From the NCBI GenBank assembly GCA_947579605.1, contig OX388319.1, positions 22,147,447-22,211,446 on the forward strand: 64,000 nucleotides of DNA. Direction: 5' to 3'. Positions 12,022-21,728 of the stretch are shown piece after piece. The stretch's first letter is position 1. Every line of letters starts with the position of its first letter. A program made the position numbers and the translations under genes. The DNA is from Athripsodes cinereus. Lineage: Eukaryota > Arthropoda > Insecta > Trichoptera > Leptoceridae. Under the pieces are notes generated by a model. It saw only the letters and a list, made by a program, of their open reading frames with translations, ran no database searches and was not told the origin of the DNA.

Positions 12022-12390
12022 AAATCTACGTACTTTTTTAGTCTGAGCTACGTCTTTTCAAAATCCGAGCTGGCAATGGGTCAAGATTATTTCGAAAATG
12101 AAGTGAGAGCAACACAGTAAAAAAATATATGTACATACCATATATCTTATTAATAAGTCTCAAATCGAATTTGAGCAATGTCCCCAAAAAACCTTTGTAG
12201 TAAATCTTACCAAAAAGGGTCCATTTGCTATCACATTCTGGTTACATGTAGAATCTTTTTCCAGTACACTGTTTCTGTTACCTACCTTTAGTTTGATACC
12301 ATTTAATGGCATAGGAGTATGACAGGGGTTGGAAAACTACATTCTGCATACTCTTCGGCCCGTTTAGTCTGGCTTGGGTTAAATGGGATC

Positions 12391-12860
12391 TTAAGTAGCA
12401 TTCACATTGCTTCACTTTGGATGATCATCCAGAGTGTCAGGGTCAAATCTGTTCATCGAAAGTGAACACGTCTGTTCACACTTGTTCATCCTATGCTTTC
12501 ACTGCCATGTCAACATTCTCAGTCATGTTGTATGTGGTTTAACATATTATCGTACAAAAATAATTAAACAAATTCAAAAATGAAAAATAACACATAAAAT
12601 AAATTAATATAGCTCTCGACTGCATAATAATTTTGTACATGATTCTGACATTCAATACAAATTCATAGAGAATAAAACAAATAATAAGATAAAACTTGTT
12701 TATGGTCGTTTCAGTGAAAGGTCCTTTCATCGAAATTATGATGAGTGGTAATCTCTTTCCTCTGTCATCGCTAGTGATCACTATTGATGAAACGCCTGTT
12801 CACACCTGTTTATCTTGGAGGATCATCCGGAGTGATCACTGAAAGTGAACGACCCTTTAA
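12391..12860 (-). mobile_element. 470-bp MITE copy M1 with TTAA ends
   Basis: Ends are TTAAGTAGCATTCAC and, inverted, TTAAAGGGTCGTTCAC: an imperfect inverted repeat flanked by or starting with TTAA, suggesting piggyBac-type mobilisation. The interior closely matches, in opposite orientation, 42593-43097, including a 60-codon AT-rich reading frame. GTGATCACT/GATCATCC motifs repeat near both ends. Confidence 0.7.
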
Positions 12861-13332
12861 ATTCTTTCCCATTGAAAAAATATTTGGGATAAAGTCACTT
12901 CAAATATGAAATAAAAAAAACATTTTATGTCTATCTGATAAACATATTTTATATAGTTCAACATACACGAGCAGTGGACTACCAATAAAATTTAAAAAAT
13001 GAAAATTTTACAAGGCTTAAAAACTTTATCACAAGACTCGAACTACCAAATAAGATGTCATTATCTTTTCTAAGCCTTATATTATATGATGATGTGTTAA
13101 CTGTTAAATTTACATATGATTACTCACAGAATGATTGATTGTAGGAGGGTCATTCAGAAGGTGAGATCCGATTCTTCTAAAACAAAACTATCACAGTATA
13201 TTTTCAAATAAAATGTTTTTCATTAAATTTCTTACATTAATCTCTATATTTTTACATAGTTTTCATATTTGCTTAAGCATTTGTCATCATTTTCTTTTAT
13301 CTGAGTATGTCATAGAAGTCATCCACAGGTGA

Positions 13333-13428
13333 TATGTATCGCTGAGTTTCGAAATCTGCTATAACACATTCAAGTAGGTACATATATGTGTTATAGCGAA
13401 TTTCGAAACTCATCGACACATATATCCC
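13333..13428. repeat. Imperfect long hairpin (about 40-bp arms)
   Basis: GAGTTTCGAAATCTGCTATA on the left pairs with the complement of TATAGCGAATTTCGAAACTC on the right, extending outward through GATATGTATCG / CGACACATATATC and inward through ACACAT/ATGTGT, with a loop near 12 bases. Either a small MITE or a pre-miRNA-like structure; it is intergenic. Confidence 0.6.
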
Positions 13429-13430
13429 TC

Positions 13431-14160
13431 AGTGTGCGTACAATTTGTGAAATTTAAGATTTTTCACATGCCGACATAGGGGTAATAAAAAAATAAGAAG
13501 TGAGGTATAGAAAAAACTTTTATTAAAATTTTTAAAATACAATAAACTTTGCAGTTCAAGTAAAATATAAAATTATTCACCTGTTATAGTATGTCAATAA
13601 AAATTGCATGTACAATGTCGCCACTAAACTAAACATAACAAATTGTGGGAATTATGTGAAACATTGTCATAATCTGACTATATTAAATGCCGAGTACAAA
13701 AATTTATATGAATTTACTTTTTAATGCAAATGATTTTAAATTTATTGTTGGTTTTAGGATCATTTTTATTGTTCTATTTTTTTTTTTTTTTAACGTGATG
13801 CTATTATTCAAACAGATACCAACCGTCTTTAGAGATTAAAATCACTATTGTCTATCATAAAAACAAAAATGATATTGTTTTGCCACATTTTGCTACTAAT
13901 TTAACATGGTGAATACTTTTGGATGAGTACATGAAATTCTCATTTAATTATGTTTAATTTTTACAGTTAATTAAATAAATTGTACAGCATCTGTGTGGTG
14001 ATTTGGCACATAAGCTATGCTTGTACAAGACAATATTGAAAAATATTATATACAAGACGTTTATGAAATTTACCTAAATAATATAAATGTAATAATGCTT
14101 GTACAATAATATCTCTACACTAAATAAGGCACACAATGTCATGGAACTATTCAGTTGTTT
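13431..14160. other. Intergenic AT-rich stretch
   Basis: No coding frame, inverted repeat or known repeat family was recognised here apart from simple T-rich runs near 13780. Confidence 0.4.
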
Positions 14161-14161
14161 T

Positions 14162-14390
14162 ATTCGTCGTTGCATATTCAAAATGAGGTCTGTGCGAACA
14201 TCTGCATTTAGGCATACTCTTTTAAAACTGTTCATTAGGACATTAAAATTCTTGTTTGATATTGTTCTTAAATTTTTAAATTTTAATATTTGATACTAAG
14301 AATCACTTTATAAAATGGTTATGATGTCATTCTAGAAATGTCAAAACATTTATAAATTTATATACCCCATTTTGAATATGCAACGATATT
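14162..14390. mobile_element. MITE, GTTGCATATTCAAAA family, copy A
   Basis: Inverted ends CGTCGTTGCATATTCAAAAT and TTTTGAATATGCAACGATAT; the interior TTGATACTAAGAATCACTTT and ATAAAATGGTTATGATGTCA are shared with 14515, 45936/47168 and 49257. Confidence 0.8.
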
Positions 14391-14514
14391 ATGATCAATA
14401 CTACAATAATTTGGCACAGTACAAAACATTTATAATTATTACTAAACGTAACATAACATTTTACAATGAAAACAAAAATTCAATTTACTTGCAATTTATA
14501 GCCATTGACACGAC

Positions 14515-14761
14515 ATATTGTCGTTGCATATTCAAAAAGAGACATGTGCATACTCTTTTAAAACTGTTCATTAAGGCATTAAAATTGTAGTTTGGACTTT
14601 CTATTGGCATGTAATATTATTCTTTAAGTATTGAATTATAATATTTGATACTTAGAATCACTTTATAAAATGGTTATCATGTCATTATGAGCAGTTTATT
14701 CTGGAAATGTCAAAACATTTATGAATTCACATGTCCCTCTTCGAATATGCAATGACGATAT
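14515..14761. mobile_element. MITE, GTTGCATATTCAAAA family, copy B
   Basis: Same ends (TTGTCGTTGCATATTCAAAA; TCGAATATGCAATGACGATA) and interior as copy A, only about 125 bases from it and in the same orientation. Arms share AAAACTGTTCATTAAGGCAT with the copy at 49257. Confidence 0.82.
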
Positions 14762-15868
14762 GCCAGAATTCAAAGATACAATATTTTCTTTAAAGCTGGA
14801 CAATCCTACTATATTTTTATTAAATATGTTACTCTTTGTTTTACTATCAGTAATTACCGATAAATATTTTATTTAAAGGCAACATTTTTCTCTTTCTTTG
14901 GTGCAATTCATAAGATGAGAAATGCTTTTTATTTTTAAAGTAAAATATTCAGAGTAAAAAGACACAATCTTTTTAATATCTTTAACCTTATTCTTCAAAG
15001 TTTTTTTTTAATATCTTTTACCCTGTAATATTCATCTCGTAATGTTTAGAAAGGACCACAATATTTTTACTGCTAAACAATGTTACCTCAATTCTCTATG
15101 AATCTATGCATATTAGATTCAATGTCGCAATACTTAAAAATTAAAGGTTTTGTCTATGGAATTCACGCATTTCGAAGAAACATATTATCTCACCTATGAA
15201 AAGTACTTTAATACTGGCATATAACATAAATGCTGTGTTTATCAAATTTTATAAACAAATTCATCAATTGAAAAGCAAGTATAAATATAATCTGAAATAA
15301 TATATATCTAAAATATTCTAATTTCAAATAATACTTTTAATATTTTTAAATAAAGTATGTCAAAATGTCTTACCAAATAAAATATAAAGGAATTAATCAA
15401 CTGTACATTTCTATATAAAATTTAGACACCACTGAAATATTATCTTTTTTATAGCCACTACAGATCTTTTGACCTAATATAATAAAAAAATAAAAACTAT
15501 ATAACATATACAATAAATACCTATACTTGGCCTTATTTTAAAAAATATATTTTTCTGTACAAAAATAATCATAATATATCTAATTAGGAAGACAAAAATA
15601 TACATTGCTGCCATGTATTATGGCTGAGAAAGAAAAAATTAATATAACAAACAAAATCAATAATACAATTTCGTTTACTTGTACTTACTTACAAAATATA
15701 TGCATTTTAGATCTGGCTAACTAACCTCAGATTAAAACTTAACTTCGCTTAAAAACAAATTGTTCTATGGTGAAAAATGCATTAATATCAACAGAAGTAT
15801 AAAAAAAAGAAAATTCGAAACCGCATATTCAGAAGGAAAGGACGATAATTCCAAATTTCGGTAAAATA
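14762..15868. other. Intergenic stretch without recognised features
   Basis: Highly AT-rich. I see no gene, repeat copy or inverted repeat that I can support. Confidence 0.4.
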
Positions 15869-16170
15869 TTGTTATCCGATATTTAGGAAAATACCATTCC
15901 CCGAATTTTCTGCTAAAGGTGGAAGATCCTCTGTAACTCCAAATCCATTACGCTTTACAGAGAGACATTTCATTGAAACGATTCCACCATCACAAAATAA
16001 AGTGAGTCCAACATGGCATTGTGCTGTGTGTTCCTCAAAAACCGATGAAAAAGGTAAAAAAGTGAGTAGAGAAACTCACTATATTGTCCTGATTGCAACG
16101 CAGGATTATGCAAACCATGCTTCAAAATTAAAAACAAAAAATATTTTTTTGTAAGGTAAACATTTCGTCC
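15869..16170 (+). pseudogene. piggyBac-type transposase C-terminal relic (frameshifted)
   Basis: One frame reads NPLRFTERHFIETIPPS, then WHCAVCSS...KGKKVSRETHY; after a one-base shift near 16084 it continues CPDCNAGLCKPCFKI and NKKYFFV. This is the end of a piggyBac (DDE) transposase and its C-terminal cysteine-rich zinc finger (C-x2-C ... C-x2-C-x4-C-x2-C). Only this end survives and the frame is broken, so it is dead. No TIRs were found nearby. Confidence 0.78.
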
Positions 16171-16224
16171 ACACTCATTTATTTTATGTTTTTTAGAACT
16201 TTTGGATACTGATGGCTTGTAGCG

Positions 16225-16680
16225 AGGAACAAGGTATTCAAAAATAAAATGAATGCAATCAAGCAGGAAATGGAGTAACTCAAAGTCAAATGAGACAAAC
16301 TGAAAGAGACAAGTCAAGAACATAAACCTATTGAATGATAGAAATAATGAGATAGGTATGCTCAAAAAGGATATGAAAGATTTGGAAAACTCCAAACAAA
16401 AACTTGAAATTGAAATAATAGATATCACACCAAAAATAAAGACAATATGAAAAAGTCTGTAAAGTAATGTCAAAGATGTTGTGCAATGGGGAAGAGCAAG
16501 AAGATGCTTTTGGAGAGATTATGTTGGGAGAGTAAGTTTGGATAGATTGGTGAAGATAGCAGCAGACGAGTGCATAATGGGAAGCAGACCCCCAGGAAGA
16601 CCACCCAAACGATGCAGGGACGGCTGGGCATCTACCTCCCAGGAGCAGACTCAGAGAACAATAGGACACAGTCCTAACTA
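16225..16680 (+). pseudogene. LINE relic: coiled-coil ORF fragment joined to a reverse-transcriptase tail
   Basis: Bases 16225-16450 translate, with interruptions, to a Lys/Glu-rich coiled coil (KMNAIKQEME, NDRNNEIGMLKKDMKDLENS). Bases 16481-16660 read WGRARRCFWRDYVGRVSLD and GSRPPGRPPKRCRDGW, the GRP-rich tail seen at LINE C-termini. The two parts probably come from one 5'/3' rearranged element. No intact domain remains. Confidence 0.55.
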
Positions 16681-17398
16681 AAGCAGAAGAAGAAAAAAAG
16701 AAACAAGAGATATGGTAATGAGATAGTTATCATCCATCTTGTATGAATGTAATGTTTGTGTGTACTTATTATACTTATATATTATAGAATAATAAGCATC
16801 AGTCTTATATTAACAAAATATAAACACAAATCATATATTTGTGTAGAGGTTTCATCCTTGACATGTGATACAAATTGACAAGAATAAATGCCTATGTTAA
16901 CAAAATAAAAACAAAATATTTATTTATGTTTCATCACGGAAGACATAGAAAAAAAGGAAGTAATACAATACCCTTCTAAGGCAGTAAATAAAAACAATAC
17001 CTGGAAATAATCCTAGAGTTTAAATTAATCTTTTAAATACAAACATCTTTATTTTAATACCGTGTCATTTTTTTTTATTTCACAGATAGTTCACATAAAA
17101 CATAAACACTGATATTAATAAACAATAAAAAAAATATTTACAAATTGATAATATAATTGTTGTATATCAAATATAATTCGTAATAGACCCATAAATAGAT
17201 GGGCTATAGCTACACATTTTAATCTCAATACAGAGGAATATACATTTTATTTTATTTCTTTAATGAAAAATATACATTTTCTGGGCAAGTTTTCATACAG
17301 CTGATATTAAAAATACGGGTGATGCTTGTTGAGATCAAATTCCAAGTAGACATCTTCATTTAAAATACAAGTACATAATATTACATTAGTCCATAAAA

Positions 17399-17671
17399 TT
17401 AATAATGTGGTACCAACCAACAAATTCTATACAAAAAGGTTTGGTGAGTGCACATGTTATCACACGCTCTCCAGTACCTGAAAGAGCCATACAAATGAAG
17501 GACAGTCAAACACGTGTAAGATGACTGCACAATAATAATAAACACACCGATACAGATTGAGATGGATTTGTACAAGTCAGAAGGAGAAATAATAACGGCA
17601 ACAGGGAAGCAGGCAGATAATAATAATACACAAACACTAAAAATTGCCGAGATGAAAACAAGTTTATTCAT
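17399..17671 (-). CDS. Hypothetical two-span membrane ORF (90 aa)
   Basis: ATG at 17671, stop at 17399-17401. Residues 4-30 (LVFISAIFSVCVLLLSACF...) and about 36-60 (SISICIGVFIIIVQSSY) are hydrophobic and could be two transmembrane helices with a short Cys-rich tail. Codon use is less AT-skewed than the flanks. A possible donor (AG|GTACTG) inside suggests it could be an exon of a larger gene or a transposon-derived piece. No family recognised; it lies next to BEL/Pao debris. Confidence 0.25.
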   Translation of the reverse strand: MNKLVFISAIFSVCVLLLSACFPVAVIISPSDLYKSISICIGVFIIIVQSSYTCLTVLHLYGSFRYWRACDNMCTHQTFLYRICWLVPHY

Positions 17672-17959
17672 CTCAAGATTAGATACTAGTGTATAAAATG
17701 TATGCTGAGAATGTGTCGTCAGATGTCAGATGGCAAGAACTAAATTTATCAAACCACCAGCTTGTCCAAGATGTATATACCAGGTTGAATTCCACATACT
17801 ATACAATAACTTGAATAAAAAGTCAGCTGTGAATGAATTCCAGAGTCAGATTGAATGCTATACCACTCAATTTTACAAAAACCCAAACTTCTCTTGCTGC
17901 TTGAGTTATATAATGTTGTTTTTGCTAAAAGGTGAGCTACAGATTATTTAAAGTGTGCA

Positions 17960-18290
17960 CTGTTTATTTTAGCTTCTAGCATCTTTTATTAAAGGTCAAG
18001 GCAGATGCTTAATGTGCAAAAATTGGGAAAGACATGTAAACATTCCCTTTCATGTAAAACATGTAATGAAAAGCACAACACATTGGTTCATGTGTAACAA
18101 ACATCAAACAATGAACAGGGTGAGTTTATCTAACTAATTTCAGGAAATAAAGTTACCCATAATCAAACCCTAGTTCTAACGATAAAGGTAAAAATCCTTG
18201 GAAAGGGTAATTGGGAAATAATTTGCCAGAGCTATCCTCGACAGCGGTAGTGAAGCCAATTTCCAAAATGAGAACTAAACAGTATTCTCT
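17960..18290 (+). pseudogene. BEL/Pao LTR-retrotransposon gag-protease relic
   Basis: Frames interrupted by shifts and stops read PFSCKTCNEKHNTLVHV (the zinc-knuckle segment of BEL/Pao Gag, usually C-x2-C-x3-H-x4-H) and, about 140 bases on, RAILDSGSEANF, the aspartic protease active-site region (D-S-G). Order and spacing fit the Gag-protease junction. Several stops make it inactive. No LTRs were identified around it; the 73-codon frame at 17730-17951 just upstream may be more of Gag but I cannot show it. Confidence 0.65.
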
Positions 18291-18429
18291 AAGTAAAAAA
18301 AAGAAACACACACTTATAAATACACATCACCCATGTGGAAAGTTATGTGAGGCAACTCAGAGAGGCTAGAGAAAATGTGAGTAAAATACAAATATTTGTG
18401 ATAATTGGTGCAAAACAATGAACCCAAGA

Positions 18430-19227
18430 GCGATAAGGGGTTCACAGCTGTCGAGCCAAAGGATAGAGTCTCGCTGGTTGTGGTGTATGACACCCCACGA
18501 GATCTATCACACAAGAAGCTACTGAATGAAATCTACAGGGTGAGTAGAGAGTAGTATTAGTACTATCAAAGAAGACTTCTTGTCGTCGACAAAAAGAGTG
18601 GCCAAGTTTGACTGGGCCACTGGTAGGCAGCACCCTGGACTGCAGCGGGCAGGGAGCAGTATTGTTGAACTGGAGTTGTGGTAAAGTGAAAGATTATATA
18701 GACCCCATAAGGTGCACGCTTTAAATATCAATTCTATGGGCGTACCCAGAGGGAGTGCAAGCTCAAAGCTTCTGTGTGCACACTCTTCTGAAACAACACT
18801 GCCCACCCCACAATGTTTTAATTTATCTTTTCATTCTCCTGTGAATGACACATGTCACATCAGCATCACTTGAGTATCGAGTGCAACACCAGAAGAGTGA
18901 GAGACACATGTGATCACTTAAACATAAAAATAAGTAGCTGCAGTGAACATGAAAAAGAAGTATACATATGTTGCAATAGAAGGCACAATTAATATAAAAT
19001 GGTTCAAGTTTTCCTAATGTTGCTATACTCCGCTCTTTGCCTTATCGTCTCATCTCCGGTTGCAGCACGAGTCAGCTAGACATTCATACCCCCTTGAAGA
19101 TGCCTACCACAGCTGTATGCGAAATGACAGGAGAATTTCTGCCCACCAGGCTACAGCTACATTACATTATGGAACTGTCCTACTTGGATTTTGATCTCAA
19201 CATAAAGCACAATTTTTGCATTAAGTA
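18430..19227. other. Less AT-rich stretch of unknown origin
   Basis: Base composition rises compared with the flanks and short frames occur on both strands, but none has a recognisable domain or splice pattern. A 26-codon frame at 19000-19080 (+) starts MVQVFLMLLYSALCLIVSSP and looks like a signal peptide before a stop. Probably more decayed mobile DNA. Confidence 0.3.
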
Positions 19228-19681
19228 ATTTCAATACACAAAACAATAACCTTAGATAAATATATGTAAATATGTAACAATTTTTACGATAGAATGTAGC
19301 TGCTTGTTCTATATCTCCAACAAATAACATCTGATTTTAAATAAATATCATCTCTTTTCAAGGTGCAAGTTTCGCTAAATACGTAAATTAATATACCTAT
19401 TTGCAAAAAAAATTCAATTACGTAAAAAAGAGACAAATCTGGATACAAAATAAACCCAAATATACCTTAAAACCCTTCACAGCAAACAATTTATCTGTGT
19501 CTATGGTAGATTATATTAGCACCAGAAGGATTTCTTGATCCAAAGTTTAAGACTCTAGTCATCAGACTACCAACCATTTCATTCATTCAGATTAAAATAC
19601 TTTTCATAGCTTACAATTCATAGCTTCTGTTTGTTATTATTATTATTATTAGTTGTTTATTTTTTTTTTCTTTCTTTTTTA

Positions 19682-19945
19682 ATATCGTCGTTGGTTCAAT
19701 GAAACGTCTTATGTGCTCCAAACCAAATTTTACAGGGGACGCAAAAAATCTGTTTTAAAGTCCACAGATCAACAAATGTAATCAAATTAATTATCAATTT
19801 CATGTAAAATGTCTAAAATTTTACATGAATTTGATAATAATTTTGATTACACTTGTTGATCTGTGGACTTGAAAACAGTTTTTTTGCGTCCCCTGTAAAA
19901 TTTGGTTTGGAGCACATAAGACGTTTCATTGAACCAACGACGATA
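19682..19945. mobile_element. Nearly fully palindromic MITE, copy 1 (arms about 127 bp)
   Basis: The left arm starts ATATCGTCGTTGGTTCAATG and the right arm ends with its complement; the arms match through CTTATGTGCTCCAAACCAAA, AGGGGACGCAAAAAA and CCACAGATCAACA down to a centre at about 19810. Only a few mismatches separate the arms. No ORF. Other copies: 41648-41915 and 48556-48701. Confidence 0.9.
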
Positions 19946-20577
19946 TGAATCAAAAACTTATATGAATAAATTTTTGTCAAGTTTTACTTACGTATAGTTT
20001 ATGTCTCATTATTTTTTAATTATGTATAGTGTTATGTACCTACTTACTCAGGTACCTATTCATCCCTTATGTACCTACTTACCCAAGTACATATTCATGT
20101 TCATACTAGTAAATTCTTGCATCAGGGTCCAAGCTATCATCACTGAAGTGATATGAGCGGGATGTTAGCTCAGCAATTTATTTAAATTCTATTATTTGTA
20201 TAAACTATCTCCAGTACATTCCTATACTATTTCATAGTAGATAAGGATTCTAGAATATGCTTTCTTCTATTTTACATAAACCCACTTTTGGTTCCTTTGT
20301 TTTAAATTATTATATAAACTGGTGCTTATCAACATTTCATTGACATTATACATCTTGAAACGAGACACTAGACAACATACATCAATTCTATACTGTAATT
20401 TTATTAGTAAAAATATAAGTTATACTATATAATTTGTAACTGTTTATAAATAAAACATCTGTAGTATTAAACGTGTACTTGTTTCACTTCTCCGAGACAC
20501 AACAATAGTTTTAATTTATGAAAACAAACTGTTCTTGAGTTTAACTGTATTATACAGCATTTTGTGGACATAGAAAT

Positions 20578-20760
20578 CCATATCACGGCATGTGAGATAT
20601 CACAAATGGGGTAGTCGAAAATTAATTGCATGTTTATTACGGTTTCTCTCTCCGTGCTGATACGTAATTAATACATTCGGGATGGCTAGTATCCCTCATC
20701 GCTGAATTGTAAAAGGATATATAAATACTAGACATATTTCAAGTTCAGAAAGACTTATTT
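20578..20760 (+). repeat. Diverged copy of the CCCACAAGTGGGGTAGCC-family repeat
   Basis: TATCACAAATGGGGTAGTCG, CATTCGGGATGGCTAG and CTCATCGCTGAATTG appear in the family order. Confidence 0.5.
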
Positions 20761-21488
20761 GTACAAGGCAAGGCATACACGCCATCAAATGGATTATGGT
20801 CAGATTCAAAATCTATGAATATAAACTTATGAGAAAAACAATATTTATAGCACTGTAATTAATGTTGAGAGGATAAAATCTGATGTTATTTGTTGGAAGA
20901 CATTAATAATCTCTTAATAATAAGGCACATTTATATCACATACTAATTACTAGTTTCATCAAACAAGGGAAGACAATCCATAATACATAATAAGAAATGG
21001 AAAATAAACATGTTATATGTAATTTCAATAATAATAAAAATACTATAATAGTAATCTATGTATTTGTTTGGAAAATAAATAGATAAGGCTTGCAAAAAAC
21101 CTGCAGTTTAAATATAATATAATATATATTATATAATCTTGTTGTGCTCTAAGTATATCTGAGAAAAAATAATATTTAAGTTTCTTTGTTAGAATATTTA
21201 TAAATAGTATTTGTGTATAGCAGCGTACAAACTACAACAAACTGCAAATACCAATTAACAAAGGAATGTTCTAGTCTTTATTCTTCCTTTTGTCGCATGT
21301 CAAAGTTTTGAAGCCAATTATTGTGAATTTTAGAATCGAATCAACACCAACTTCTACATGTGATGAGTTTTTTTTTTTATTTAATTTCCTATTGTTGGCT
21401 CGTGGAACTGGGTTATAGATATTAACTATATGGAAGACTTTCTATACAAATTATATTACAGACAAATGATATAAAGTTGGGGTTACGG
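20761..21488. other. Deltex 3' UTR and intergenic sequence
   Basis: Downstream of the deltex stop on the minus strand. Reverse-complement AATAAA signals occur (for example near 21385 and 21070). No other gene is visible. Confidence 0.4.
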
Positions 21489-21728
21489 TTACGAGAGTTC
21501 CTGATAGAGTCCCTGCTCGTCCTGTCCGTCACTAACTCCTCGCATGTTTAACTGCCGTATAACTCTCTCAAGGAAGAGTGCCGTCTCGTTGGCATTGGTG
21601 TACTGTCCTCTTTCAGTCCTATGCTCTATTCCACTCCACGTCACAATATCCTCTCGTCCCGTAGTAACAGATCTGCCGATTGTGAAAACTAGACGACGCT
21701 CCCATGCTACTGACAGGAGATTCAACAC
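21489..21728 (-). other. dx: deltex last coding exon (end of Deltex C-terminal domain)
   Basis: Starts after the acceptor at 21729-21730 with [15 protein letters not shown] and includes [13 protein letters not shown], a near-invariant part of the Deltex C-terminal fold, then a divergent tail ending QGLYQELS. The tail keeps GVSDGQ, comparable to the vertebrate GVSE end. Confidence 0.9.

Noticed and set aside
15970..16669. Minus-strand frames of 167 and 113 codons
   Set aside because: They oppose the piggyBac and LINE relics and consist of Phe/Leu/Ser-rich complements of A-rich coding sequence.
21113..21136. AT-rich dyad as a possible origin or terminator
   Set aside because: Simple TA repeat; such runs are frequent here and carry no further signal.
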